64,000 nucleotides of DNA from Flavobacteriales bacterium (GTDB taxonomy: Bacteria; Bacteroidota; Bacteroidia; Flavobacteriales_F; PHOS-HE28), in NCBI GenBank assembly GCA_016715895.1, contig JADJXH010000003.1, forward strand, positions 124,001 through 188,000. Reading direction: 5' to 3'. Shown here piece by piece: positions 26,701 to 33,237 of the stretch; position 1 is the first letter of the stretch; every line of letters starts with the position of its first letter. The position numbers and the translations under genes are program-made. Under the pieces are notes generated by a model. The model was not told where the DNA came from. It saw nothing but the letters and a program-made list of their open reading frames with translations, and did no database searches.

Positions 26701-27553
26701 AGAGGTAGGTGGCGCCGGGCGTGGTGGCATCGAGGGTCACTTGGTCACCGGCGCAGAAGGTGAGGTCCGGGCCCAGGTTGACCACCGGCAGCGGGTTCAC
26801 GAACAGCACCACGGTATCGCGCAGGTTCACCGTGCCGCTGAGGCTGATGTCGTCGATGCCGAAGTCGTTCCCCACCGCCCAGTTGCTGATCACGCGCAGG
26901 CCGAGGTCGAGGGCGGTCTGGTTCGGCCCGGTGGTGACGGTGGTGGTGTAGGTGTTCCACACGGCCTGTGCGGCGGGGGCGGTCCACTGGGCCACCGAGG
27001 CGGACCAATCCGTGATCAGTTCCACGGTGGCCGGTCCCTGGGTGGCCAGGTTCATCATCCGGAAACTGAAGGTGTAGGTCTGACCGGGGCACACCGTCAC
27101 GCCCTGGCTCCAGAAATACCAATACTGCTGCGGAAAGCCCGCGTTAACCATCATGAAGTTGCCGTTGCCGGTGCCCTGCAACTGGGGATGGTGGTTGTTG
27201 GCGTTCGTCCCGATGAAGTAGCGTCCTTCGCCCTGCAGGTCCGTGTTGTTGACGAACTGGGACCAGAAGCCGGCATTCCCGTTGTTGAAATCGCCGTTGG
27301 CCACGCGGTTGCCCGAGGGGTAGCTCACCTGTCCCCAATAGGTGCCTGCGATGCCGGTGGTGAGGCTCTGGCCACTGGAGCCGGTGCTCCAGAGGTAGGT
27401 GGGGTATCCGGCGGGCAGGGTGAAGGAGGCGGTCTGTCCGGCACAGAGCGTGGCGTCCGGTCCCAGGGAGATGGAACAGGTGGGCTGGGCCCACGCCGGG
27501 GCATGGACCATCCAGGCGACGGCCAGCGTCGCCAGGGCGGTGTGGGTGCGCAT
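20705..27553 (-). CDS. Giant repeat surface protein with T9SS type B (CHU_C-like) sorting domain
   Basis: This protein of about 2,282 aa starts at ATG 27553 with a signal peptide (LATLAVAWMVHAPAWAQ). After one repeat there is a domain of about 170 residues (NGDFNNGNAGFW, FGIDDISLSG) resembling a carbohydrate-binding jelly roll. About 28 repeats of roughly 69-80 residues follow, each with LGPD, LCAGDQ, LDATTPGATYLWDDGS and GTYSVDVTVNGC. The two Cys per repeat may form disulfides. Early repeats are almost identical and the last ten more divergent. The final 95 residues (IYVPNAFTPDNDGMNDVF, FDRWGERI, GVYPWVLRYK) are the gliding-motility-associated type B C-terminal domain. It should be a long rod-like adhesin exported by T9SS, possibly related to gliding or biofilm. 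Confidence 0.9.
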   Translation of the reverse strand: MRTHTALATLAVAWMVHAPAWAQPTCSISLGPDATLCAGQTASFTLPAGYPTYLWSTGSSGQSLTTGIAGTYWGQVSYPSGNRVANGDFNNGNAGFWSQFVNNTDLQGEGRYFIGTNANNHHPQLQGTGNGNFMMVNAGFPQQYWYFWSQGVTVCPGQTYTFSFRMMNLATQGPATVELITDWSASVAQWTAPAAQAVWNTYTTTVTTGPNQTALDLGLRVISNWAVGNDFGIDDISLSGTVNLRDTVVLFVNPLPVVNLGPDLTFCAGDQVTLDATTPGATYLWDNGSTAATRTVSAAGTYSVDVTVNGCTGSDAVDVLVNPLPVVNLGPDVTLCAGDQVILDATTAGATYLWDDGSTASTRTVNATGTYSVDVTVNGCTASDAVDVLVNPLPVVNLGPDLTLCAGDQVTLDATTPGATYLWDNGSTAATRTVSAAGTYSVDVTVNGCTGSDAVDVLVNPLPVVNLGPDLTLCAGDQVTLDATTPGATYLWDDGSTAATRTVNATGTYSVDVTVNGCTASDAVDVLVNTLPVVNLGPDVTLCAGDQVTLDATTPGATYLWDDGSTAATRTVSAAGTYSVDVTVNGCTASDAVDVLVNLVPVVNLGPDVTLCAGDQITLDATTPGATYLWDDGSTAATRTVNASGTNSVDVTVNGCTASDAVDVLVNPLPVVNLGPDLTLCAGDQVTFDATTPGATYLWDNGSTAASRTVSAAGTYSVDVTVNGCTASDAVDVLVNPVPVVNLGPDLTLCAGGQAILDATTAGATYLWDDGSTAATRTVNASGTYSVDVTVNGCTASDAVDVLVNPLPVVNLGPDVTLCAGDQVTLDATTPGATYLWDNGGTAATRTVNATGTYSVDVTVNGCTASDAVDVLVNPLPVVDLGPDLTLCPGTQAVLDATTPGATYLWDDGSTAATRTVNAAGTYSVDVTVNGCTASDVITVIVSTALTVNLGPDITLCAGDQVTLDATTPGATYLWDDGSTAATRTVSAAGTYSVDVTVNGCTGSDAIDVLVNPLPVVNLGPDVTGCAGDQVILDATTPGASYLWDNGSTAATRTVNASGTYSVDVTVNGCTASDAIDVLMNPLPVVNLGPDVTLCAGDQVTLDASTPGATYLWDNGGTAATRTVNATGTYSVDVTVNGCTASDAVDVLVNPLPVVDLGPDLTLCPGTQAVLDATTPGATYLWDDGSTAATRTVNAAGTYSVDVTVNGCTASDAITVIVSTALTVNLGPDITLCAGDQVTLDATTPGATYLWDDGSTAATRTVSAAGTYSVDVTVNGCTGSDAIDVLVNPLPVVNLGPDVTGCAGDQVILDATTPGASYLWDNGSTAATRTVNASGTYSVDVTVNGCTASDAIDVLMNPLPVVNLGPDVTLCAGDQVTLDASTPGATYLWDDGSTAATRTVNAAGTYSVDVTVNGCTAGDAVDVLVNPLPALNLGPDLMLCPGDQVTLDATTAGATYLWHDGSTSPTFTATAAGAVSCTITVNGCSGSDAVQVSLSPAPTVDLGPDQSICAGDQLVLDATCAGCTYLWDDGSTGATRPASAAGTYTVTVTANGCSATDSFVLTVAPAPVVDLGPDVDLCPGLTTVIDATTPGATYLWQDGSTGPTFTATGPGAVAVTVSIGSCSANDGLTVNALAAPTVDLGNDTTLCPGEQLTFDLTGAGGSIVWQDGSTAWTYTIAVAGTISATVTGANGCTAQDAVDVLVATPSAVDLGPDATLCAGSTLVLDATLPGATYLWSDGSSGATLPATASGLYWVQVSQGACAVSDTITLTFLPTPVVDLGPDLSLCDGTPAAFDVTTPGASYLWQDGSTAPTFTTTTAGTVSVTVTVGPCAASDTAVITVNPLPTVDLGPDQSVCAGGTANLDATVPGATYLWQDGSTNATFTATTTGAYTVVVDLNGCTATDAMTLTVVPLPNVELGLDTSLCLGTSLVLAPSVGSASVLWSTGSTQPSLTVNASGTYWIAATANGCSASDTITATFIDLSAVELGPNVTLCPGEEHTFTVNIPGASITWPDGSSAPTWTTSQAGTVSVTVSLGGCTRQDAALVSVVPVPQNVLGGDAVLCADDTLLLVAPPDLIGLGWSAGATGDTLLATQPGIYTLSGTFQGCPFSESVSLSTAPDPSLELGRDVEACEGQQVVLEALASGTVLWNTGAEGPSLAVNGPGVYWATVDGACGSVTDSVRVILGDCGPYIYVPNAFTPDNDGMNDVFSPSVEGQLLQLTLDVFDRWGERIVTRELGDLSWDGTVNGMPAPDGVYPWVLRYKAMSRDGVRQERLTGHVTLLR
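23393..25067 (-). repeat. 828-bp near-identical tandem duplication inside the giant gene
   Basis: Bases from about 23393 to 24239 match those 828 bp further on (24221-25067). I found only two differences inside the block: 23819 G versus 24647 C, and 23915 G versus 24743 A (a Val/Ala change). Identity drops abruptly at both ends. 828 bp is 276 codons, or four protein repeats. This is a recent unequal-recombination event or a strand-slippage gain. Confidence 0.88.
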
Positions 27554-27627
27554 GGGGCTCAGGTCGCGCGCTTGGTCAAATTTCGGACCATCCGGTGGAA
27601 CTCCACGTGAAGCGCGTCTGAAGCTAT

Positions 27628-28287
27628 TCACCGGGCGATGAACACCCGGTTCACCCCCTCCAAGGCCAGCTCCTGGACGCGCTCGAACCGTAGACGCATT
27701 CCGGAGGCGATCCGTTCGCTGCGGTCCCGTGTCATTTCGTCGTGCGGGATGGTGTTCACGACAAGGAGTCCGTCCGCTGCGGTCAGTCGACGCAGGTCGT
27801 CCAGAAAGGGTTCTTCGGCGGCGGCTTCCGGGACGTCGAGCTCCACGAAGAGGTCCACCACCACCAAGGGGTAGGGCGCGTCCGTGCAGGCCCTGGCCCA
27901 GGCGAAGGCATCGGCCCCATGAACGCTGACCAGGGCGCGGTCGAACGGCCGGTGCTGCCGGTCGGCGAGCTGGAGCATCAGGGGCTCGCCTTCGACGCCG
28001 ACGATGCGGACCTGGCGGTGCAGCTCACGGTGCAGGATGCTGGCCACGCTGCCCGCACCGAAACCGAGCACCAGGGCCCTGTCCGGTCCCGGCCCGGGTG
28101 GCAGCACCTGGGGGAGGACCTGCTGCCACAGGCGGTGGAGGCTGCCCCAGCTCTGGTTGGCATGGAGGCTGTTCACCACGGGCCGGCCCAGCTCGTAGGT
28201 GAGCTCCAGGGGTTGATAGCGGCCCTGCCAGCGGGCCACACGCACAGGCCAGAACAGGCTGAGCAGCCGCCACAGGGCATCGGTCAT
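27628..28287 (-). CDS. Spermidine-synthase-like class I methyltransferase-fold protein
   Basis: This 219-aa product starts at ATG 28287 (MTDALWRLLSLFWPVRVARW), preferred over an ATG 18 bp upstream because a CATCTTTG box (minus strand, 28292-28299) sits between them. The glycine-rich loop ALVLGFGAGSVASIL binds S-adenosyl-methionine or its decarboxylated form. VEGEP forms the acidic end of beta-2. VVVDLFVELDVPEAA resembles the D-L-F...P active-site loop of polyamine synthases, and LLVVNTIP is beta-5. The protein is shorter than true spermidine synthases, and the N-terminal putrescine-binding domain is reduced, so polyamine synthesis is uncertain. It is transcribed away from the cyclase gene at 28344. 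Confidence 0.72.
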   Translation of the reverse strand: MTDALWRLLSLFWPVRVARWQGRYQPLELTYELGRPVVNSLHANQSWGSLHRLWQQVLPQVLPPGPGPDRALVLGFGAGSVASILHRELHRQVRIVGVEGEPLMLQLADRQHRPFDRALVSVHGADAFAWARACTDAPYPLVVVDLFVELDVPEAAAEEPFLDDLRRLTAADGLLVVNTIPHDEMTRDRSERIASGMRLRFERVQELALEGVNRVFIAR

Positions 28288-28316
28288 GCGGCAAAGATGC
28301 CGCATGTGCGGCGCCG

Positions 28317-28324
28317 TACTTTCG
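28317..28324 (+). promoter_or_regulatory. TACTTTCG promoter -7 box
   Basis: A TAnnTTCG element 19 nt before the GTG of the cyclase gene, back to back with the minus-strand CATCTTTG at 28292-28299. A short divergent promoter region is likely. Confidence 0.5.
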
Positions 28325-28343
28325 CGCCCCCGTTCCCCACGCC

Positions 28344-29381
28344 GTGACCAGCATCACCCGGTACAAGCTGCGCAAGCTCCTCAAGTATGCGCTGGTGAGC
28401 CTGGGCGTGGCCTGGGTGCTGAACCTCTTCAGCGGGCGGGCGTGGCCGGATTATCTGGGCGCGTGGTTCCTGCTCGGGTTGTGGACGGGGGTGTTGGAGG
28501 AGTTCCTGTTCGGGCGCCGGTTCCGCAGCCTGGTGGTGCCGCTGCAGTTCCTGGGCAAGGTGCTGGCGGTGAACCTGCTCACCATCGGGTTGCTGGCCGT
28601 GGGCTGGGCCTTCGACCGCCAGGCCGACCTGCCCGGCGGCACGGCGGAGATGGGCCACATGGGCCAGCTGCTGTGGACCAACCAGTTCCTGCAGCTGGTG
28701 GTGCAGGTGGTGGTGGTGACCTCATTGGCCATCCTGGTGGTACAGGTGGAGGAGCTCATGGGTCGCAGGATGTTCCTGGGTTTCCTGCTCGGCCGGTATG
28801 AGCGGCCCAAGCGCGAGGAGCGCATCATGCTCAGCATCGACCTGGCGGGCAGCACGGCCCTGGCGGAGAAGCTGGGCGACCTGAAGTACTTCCGGCTGCT
28901 GAACCGGACCTACTCGTTGATGACCGATGCGGTGCTGCGCAATGAAGCGGAGATCCACAAGTACATCGGCGACGAGGTCATCTTCACCTGGCCGATGCAT
29001 GTGGGCACGCGGGGCTTGAACTGCCTGGACCTCTTCTTCGACATCGAGGAGCGCATCCGCACGCACGCCGAGGAGCTGGAGCGTGAATTCGGTGTGGTGC
29101 CGCGGTACCGGGCCGCGGTGCATGGCGGGCGGGTGATCAGTGCGCAGATCGGCCACATCAAACGGGCGATCGAGTTCAGCGGCGACGTGATGAACGCCGT
29201 GAGCCGGATGCTCGGCCTGTGCAAGGACCTCAACGCGGGCCTGCTGGTGAGCGCCGAGCTGCTCAGCCGCCTCGAGGGTGTGGACCAGCGCTTCACGATC
29301 GGTCCGCTGCAGGTGGTGCCGGTGAAGGGCCGCCGCCGCGAGGTGCACGTGCATGCCGTGTCCCGGATCCGCAAGGCATGA
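28344..29381 (+). CDS. Membrane-anchored class III adenylate/guanylate cyclase
   Basis: This 345-aa product starts at GTG 28344 (MTSITRYKLRKLLKYALVSL). Four hydrophobic segments span about 13-155. The class III catalytic domain follows at about 160-340. Metal-binding aspartates are visible in IMLSIDLAGSTALAEKLGD and KYIGDEVIFTWP. GRVISAQIG and IEFSGDVMNAVSRM follow the family pattern, including the Asn-x3-Arg transition-state pair (MNAVSR). It probably makes cAMP; the specificity residue was not assigned. The stop overlaps the next start (ATGA, 29378-29381), so the two are coupled. A related cyclase lies convergently at 30511-31608. Confidence 0.85.
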   Translation: MTSITRYKLRKLLKYALVSLGVAWVLNLFSGRAWPDYLGAWFLLGLWTGVLEEFLFGRRFRSLVVPLQFLGKVLAVNLLTIGLLAVGWAFDRQADLPGGTAEMGHMGQLLWTNQFLQLVVQVVVVTSLAILVVQVEELMGRRMFLGFLLGRYERPKREERIMLSIDLAGSTALAEKLGDLKYFRLLNRTYSLMTDAVLRNEAEIHKYIGDEVIFTWPMHVGTRGLNCLDLFFDIEERIRTHAEELEREFGVVPRYRAAVHGGRVISAQIGHIKRAIEFSGDVMNAVSRMLGLCKDLNAGLLVSAELLSRLEGVDQRFTIGPLQVVPVKGRRREVHVHAVSRIRKA

Positions 29382-30517
29382 CCACGCCCATCGCTCGCAC
29401 CGGTGCATGCGCGCGGACGCGCTCCCTCGTCACCGGCCTGCTGCTGGCGGCGCTGCTGCCGGTGGTCTCCGTGGCCCAGGGGGTGGCGCCGATCGTGACA
29501 CCCTCGGGCCGGTTCGTGCTGTTCGACCAGGGCCGTTTCCATGACCTGGCGACCGAGGCGCCCAAGGACCTTGTGGTGGCGGAGGACAAGCTGGCGTACG
29601 TGACCCGGGCGGGCGAACTGAAGCTCGTGCAGAACGGCAGTGTCCATGGGCTTGAGTCCGCTGCGCCCGAGGCGTTGCGGTCCGCCGGCCGCACCATCGC
29701 CTACACCCGCGGTGCAGCGCTGAAGCTGGCGGAGCCCACGCGGCCGCGTGAACTGTGCGGGGCGGTGGGCCGGTTCATCGTGCGCGACAGCCTGGTGCTG
29801 TTCCACGACCGCACGGACGCCACGGTGAACGTGCACTGGAAGGGGCGCAGCTTCCCCTTGGCCGGTCTCCCGGACACGCTGGATGTGCCGGAGGCCTGGG
29901 TGGGCTCCAACACGGCCGTGCTCTTCGATCGCGCGGCGCGCACCGCCTACCGGTTCCATCGCGGCGTGTTGGAACCCTTGGTGGACAGCACCGATGCTGT
30001 GCGGGTGGCCGCGGGCGGCGACCTCATCGGGTTCAGTGACGACCTGTCGCGCAGCCTGCAGCTGTGGGACAAGGGCCGCATCACCACCTTGGAGCCGCTC
30101 GTGCCACAGGCCATGCAGGCGGGGGATGGCCTGCTGGCCTATGTGAGCGGTGGCGGTGCGTTCAAGTGCTGGAGCGGGGGGCGGGTGCACGCGCTGCTGG
30201 ACCATGCCCCCACGGCGTGGATGGTGCGGGACAGCCTGCTGGTGGTGGTGGATGCGGGTGCCTTGAAGGTGTTCCACGACGGCGCGCTGCAGGTGGTGGA
30301 GCGCTACGTGCCGGAGCAGTGGGTGGCGCAGGGCGGCGCGCTCACCTACCTGGACCTCAACCGCGAGGTGCGTCGCTATGCACGCGGTGAGCGCACGGCG
30401 GTGAGCCGGGAGGCCGGCATCGCCCGCTTCGAGGTGTACGGGGACACGGTGGTGTTCACCGGCGATGACGGCGGGGTGAGGGTGTGGTGGCGCGGAGAGG
30501 CCTACACGCGCTACTGA
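29378..30517 (+). CDS. Secreted hypothetical protein, propeller-like repeats
   Basis: This 379-aa product starts at ATG 29378 with a signal peptide (SLVTGLLLAALLPVVSVAQG). The mature part has repeats of about 45 residues of the type LVLFHDRTDATVNVHWKGRS, LIGFSDDLSRSLQLWDKGRI and LLVVVDAGALKVFHDGALQ. These suggest a beta-propeller. It is co-translated with the upstream cyclase through an ATGA overlap, and its 3' end overlaps the opposing cyclase gene by 7 bp. Periplasmic sensing for the cyclase is an attractive but unsupported idea. I do not recognise the family. Confidence 0.7.
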   Translation: MTTPIARTGACARTRSLVTGLLLAALLPVVSVAQGVAPIVTPSGRFVLFDQGRFHDLATEAPKDLVVAEDKLAYVTRAGELKLVQNGSVHGLESAAPEALRSAGRTIAYTRGAALKLAEPTRPRELCGAVGRFIVRDSLVLFHDRTDATVNVHWKGRSFPLAGLPDTLDVPEAWVGSNTAVLFDRAARTAYRFHRGVLEPLVDSTDAVRVAAGGDLIGFSDDLSRSLQLWDKGRITTLEPLVPQAMQAGDGLLAYVSGGGAFKCWSGGRVHALLDHAPTAWMVRDSLLVVVDAGALKVFHDGALQVVERYVPEQWVAQGGALTYLDLNREVRRYARGERTAVSREAGIARFEVYGDTVVFTGDDGGVRVWWRGEAYTRY

Positions 30518-31608
30518 GCCTGCGCATTCGCCGCGAGCCGCCTGGTCCCGGACGCCTGTTCGATGCGCGTCAAGGTCCACAGGCTCACCTCCTCCCGCTT
30601 GCCGCGCAGGGTGATCTCGCCGATGGGGCGGGCCTCGTACATGTTCTCGGGCAGGCGAAGCACATCCAGGAGGTCCTTGCTGAGGAGGATCTCCACACCG
30701 TAGGTGTTGCAGCTGTTCTGGATACGGGCGGCGGTGTTCACCACATCACCGCTGAAGATGCGCTCCTTCTTCACCAGGCCCACCTCGCCGGTGGTGACCT
30801 CCCCGTAATGGAACCCGGCCTTGAACTGGGGCACCAGGCCGAAGCGCTGGCGGTAGTGGTCGGCGCGTTCGGCGAGCTTGCGCTGGATGCCGAAGAAACA
30901 ACGGATGCAGCGGTGGTCCTTCAGCCCCTTGCGGAGCGGCCAGCTCACGCTCACCTCGTCGCCCACGTACTGGTACACCTCGCCGCCGGTGTACACGAGC
31001 GGGTCGGTGATGTCCGCATACACGTCGTTGAGCAGTTCGAAGTAGCGGACATGGCCCAGCTTCTCGGCGATGGCCGTGCTGCTCCGCATATCGAGGAACA
31101 TGAAGATCCGCAGTTCCTGGTGGGGCTTGTCGTAGCGCCCGGCGAGGTAGTTGAAGGCACCGCTGCCATACTGGTCGGTGAGGCGCACGGCCAGCATGGT
31201 GGCGGCCATGAGCAGCGTCCAGTAGAGGTATTGCCCCAGGAATGCAAGGGAGAGGATGTCGCTGGGCCGGGGCGGATCGGCGAGCGCGTTCCACGCGGTG
31301 CGGACGCCGGCCAGGGCGATGAACACCAGCAGGGCCATGATGCCGACGGCGGGGAGGTAGGCCAGGTGCCGCAGGCGGTCGCGCAGCAGGAAGATGTAGA
31401 TCCCGCCTCCGAGCAGTCCGCCGAGCAGTGCCCGCCACACATGCTGGCCGAGCTCTTCGGAGACGCCGGCTGGCACCCCGTATTCCCGCAGGACGGCCGT
31501 CTCCACAAAGGCCGCCACGACCCCCACCGCGATCCACGCCGCGGTGATGCGCAGCACACGCCGGCTGCGCAGTGCGGTGCGGCCGATGGTGTTGGTGGAC
31601 CTGGGCAT
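30511..31608 (-). CDS. Second membrane-anchored class III nucleotide cyclase
   Basis: This 365-aa product starts at ATG 31608 (MPRSTNTIGRTALRSRRVLR). There are four membrane helices in residues about 20-165 (ITAAWIAVGVVAAFVETAVL; ALLGGLLGGGIYIFLL; VGIMALLVFIALAGV; LYWTLLMAATMLAVRL). The catalytic domain at about 180-350 has FMFLDMRSSTAIAEKLG, YQYVGDEVSVSWP (second Asp), GEVTTGEVG and IFSGDVVNTAARIQN. The layout parallels the cyclase at 28344, so these are likely paralogues with different inputs. The neighbouring secreted protein lies between them. An exact TACCTTTG promoter precedes the start. Confidence 0.85.
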   Translation of the reverse strand: MPRSTNTIGRTALRSRRVLRITAAWIAVGVVAAFVETAVLREYGVPAGVSEELGQHVWRALLGGLLGGGIYIFLLRDRLRHLAYLPAVGIMALLVFIALAGVRTAWNALADPPRPSDILSLAFLGQYLYWTLLMAATMLAVRLTDQYGSGAFNYLAGRYDKPHQELRIFMFLDMRSSTAIAEKLGHVRYFELLNDVYADITDPLVYTGGEVYQYVGDEVSVSWPLRKGLKDHRCIRCFFGIQRKLAERADHYRQRFGLVPQFKAGFHYGEVTTGEVGLVKKERIFSGDVVNTAARIQNSCNTYGVEILLSKDLLDVLRLPENMYEARPIGEITLRGKREEVSLWTLTRIEQASGTRRLAANAQAQ

Positions 31609-31614
31609 GCGGGG

Positions 31615-31622
31615 CAAAGGTA
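31615..31622 (-). promoter_or_regulatory. TACCTTTG promoter -7 box
   Basis: An exact TAnnTTTG on the minus strand, 6 nt before the cyclase ATG at 31608. Confidence 0.6.
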
Positions 31623-31640
31623 GACCGGGGCGGAGGGGCC

Positions 31641-31994
31641 TCACGCGGCGGAGCGACGCTCGCGGGGGCGCTCGAACAGGTAGTACCACAGCACGCAGCA
31701 CATGCCCACGGCGAACAGGGCGATGGCGTGCGTCCGCAGCCGGTCCCCGAAAAAAAACTCGCCCACCATCCACGTGCTGTTGGCACCGATCCAGAACACG
31801 GTCGCCAGGGCGTGCGCGCGTTCGTAGGCCTCGTGCCGGTGCTTCCAGGCGATGAAAATGGCGACGGCGATGGTCGGTGCGACCATGGCGGTGGCGGGCA
31901 GGGCGAGGTCCATGGCCCAGCACATGTCCTTCACCAACCAGAGGACGATGTGGAAGTTCTCGCCCGAGCGGACATCGAGCAGTGGTCGGGCCAT
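31641..31994 (-). CDS. Conserved small membrane protein
   Basis: This 117-aa product starts at ATG 31994 (MARPLLDVRSGENFHIVLWL). Three to four hydrophobic helices are visible: ALPATAMVAPTIAVAIFIAW, AHALATVFWIGANSTWMVGE and ALFAVGMCCVLWYYLF. The pattern LWLVKDMCW...FWIGANSTWM...WYYLFERP resembles an uncharacterised Bacteroidota membrane family I have met without a name. It lies upstream of the second cyclase, 32 bp away, and on the same strand. Its function is unknown. Confidence 0.68.
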   Translation of the reverse strand: MARPLLDVRSGENFHIVLWLVKDMCWAMDLALPATAMVAPTIAVAIFIAWKHRHEAYERAHALATVFWIGANSTWMVGEFFFGDRLRTHAIALFAVGMCCVLWYYLFERPRERRSAA

Positions 31995-32049
31995 GGCGCA
32001 GGGCTTTTCAACAGGCGGCAAAGCTCGTGGAAGGAAGGCAGACGGCAGA

Positions 32050-32057
32050 TACCTTTC
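32050..32057 (+). promoter_or_regulatory. TACCTTTC putative promoter box
   Basis: Close to TAnnTTTG; the next bases are GGG. It lies about 90 nt before the chosen ATG at 32147. An in-frame GTG at 32063 would give an almost leaderless transcript but buries the signal peptide, so the ATG was preferred. Confidence 0.4.
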
Positions 32058-32146
32058 GGGCCGTGGAACGGGGAGGTCGCACCGCGGAGCGCGGAACCTG
32101 GGAGCCTGGGCACCTGCCCAACCTGACGGCGCGCCGCCTGCGGTCC

Positions 32147-32686
32147 ATGATGCTGCTGGTGATGCTCCTGACCGGCCTCGCGGCGCAGGCGCAGCGCGAG
32201 CGCTTCTATATCCGGCTGTACGGCCTGGTCACGGAGTATTTCACCGGCGATCCGGAGAAAGGGGTGCTGGTGCGCGTGCTTCGGGACAGCGTGCCGCTGG
32301 ATGAAACGGTCACCCGGAGCAACGGGACCTACGAGTTCCTGCTCGACCGCGGTGCCATCTACACGGTGTGGTTCTCACGCAAGGACCTGGTGACGAAGCA
32401 TGTGCGCATCGACGCGCGCGAGATCCCGGTGTTCCCCGATGTACCGTTCTATGAGATGGATGTCCAGATGACCATGATCCAGTGGATCGAGGGGGGCGAC
32501 TACCAGGTGTTCGACCTGCCCCTGGGCGAGGCCCTGTACAAACACTCGGTGCGAAACCTGAGCTGGAACGTGGAGTACACCGAGCGGATAAGGCCCCAGG
32601 TGGCCGAGGCGATGGATGCCTATGAAAAGCTTGTGCGCAAGTACCGGCCGGCCGAGCGGCGGAGGCCTGCGGTGGATCGGTTGTGA
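32147..32686 (+). CDS. Secreted protein with carboxypeptidase-regulatory-like fold
   Basis: This 179-aa product starts at ATG 32147 (MMLLVMLLTGLAAQAQ), a short signal peptide. Residues about 20-100 (LYGLVTEYFTGDPEKGVLVRVLRDSV, TRSNGTYEFLLDRGAIYTVWF) look like a CarboxypepD_reg-type beta-sandwich common in Bacteroidota envelope proteins. The C-terminal 60 residues are charged and helical (PQVAEAMDAYEKLVRKYRPA). The stop lies 20 bp before the first of four MarR-type palindromes. Its function is unknown. Confidence 0.7.
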   Translation: MMLLVMLLTGLAAQAQRERFYIRLYGLVTEYFTGDPEKGVLVRVLRDSVPLDETVTRSNGTYEFLLDRGAIYTVWFSRKDLVTKHVRIDAREIPVFPDVPFYEMDVQMTMIQWIEGGDYQVFDLPLGEALYKHSVRNLSWNVEYTERIRPQVAEAMDAYEKLVRKYRPAERRRPAVDRL

Positions 32687-32705
32687 GGGGGGCTGGATGT
32701 GGGCG

Positions 32706-32735
32706 CACACGTATGTATGGCCATACATACGTGTG
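32706..32735. promoter_or_regulatory. Operator palindrome 1 (30-bp perfect)
   Basis: A perfect 30-bp inverted repeat centred at 32720/32721. It contains the core ATGTATGGCCATACAT at 32713-32728 and arms extended to CACACGT/ACGTGTG. It is the longest of the four copies and the farthest from marR. Confidence 0.85.
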
Positions 32736-32956
32736 ATGATGGTTAGCCGGAGGGACGGTCGCCGGGCAGCGGAACGGGTTGGGGATCAGTACCTTTGGTC
32801 GGTTGGTCCGGTGCCATGGTCCGGGGTCCAGGGTCTGGCCTTAGGGTTCATGAATCGGCGGGGTCTCGATCATCAGGTAGACCAGGTGTTCGTTCGGCTA
32901 AGTCGCTGAGGTCGATATGATCGTGCAGTGCGCTGCAACCTCTGGCCACCAGAAGT

Positions 32957-32972
32957 ATGTATGGCCATACAT
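32957..32972. promoter_or_regulatory. Operator palindrome 2
   Basis: The same core ATGTATGGCCATACAT, centred at 32964/32965. The arms extend to GAAG/CTTC with one mismatched pair inside. Confidence 0.82.
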
Positions 32973-33083
32973 GCTTCGGGTGCTGTCCCGCCACGAGCGA
33001 TCGGAGGGGTTGAAGTGCGCTTAACCTGTCCAGCAGCGCAAAGAAGCACTCGCGTTCGCCAAACCGCTGGTCACCTTGGAACC

Positions 33084-33099
33084 ATGTATGGCCATACAT
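33084..33099. promoter_or_regulatory. Operator palindrome 3
   Basis: The identical 16-bp core, centred at 33091/33092, 127 bp after copy 2. Confidence 0.82.
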
Positions 33100-33205
33100 G
33101 CATTCCGGGCCAGAACACGGATCACCCTGTGCCCGCCTTCGCGCAAGATGCTGGTGGTGAGCGATCTGGATCGGCAGCTCTGGGCGGATCTGCAGGCGTG
33201 GATAT

Positions 33206-33221
33206 ATGTATGGCCATACAT
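33206..33221. promoter_or_regulatory. Operator palindrome 4, next to the marR promoter
   Basis: The identical 16-bp core centred at 33213/33214, 122 bp after copy 3. It ends 4 bp before the TACTTTCG box of the MarR gene. A bound repressor would cover the promoter, so autoregulation is likely. Confidence 0.85.
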
Positions 33222-33225
33222 GTGT

Positions 33226-33233
33226 TACTTTCG
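33226..33233 (+). promoter_or_regulatory. TACTTTCG promoter box of marR gene
   Basis: A TAnnTTCG element 4 nt before the ATG at 33238, abutting operator 4. Confidence 0.55.
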
Positions 33234-33237
33234 GACC

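Larger units (their letters stand above)
32687..33237. other. Gene-free 551-bp region with four operator palindromes
   Basis: No credible gene was found on either strand. The region holds four identical 16-bp palindromes, listed separately. It also has a TACCTTTG box at 32790-32797 with no convincing gene behind it; the following ATG at 32816 opens only a 34-codon frame rich in Ser, Arg and Gly. The right end is the promoter of the MarR gene. A decayed regulated gene or a small RNA is possible. Confidence 0.6.

Noticed and set aside
20723..27610. 2,295-codon plus-strand frame opposite the giant adhesin
   Set aside because: The repeats and high GC keep the antisense frame open. The minus strand has the signal peptide, repeats and sorting domain.
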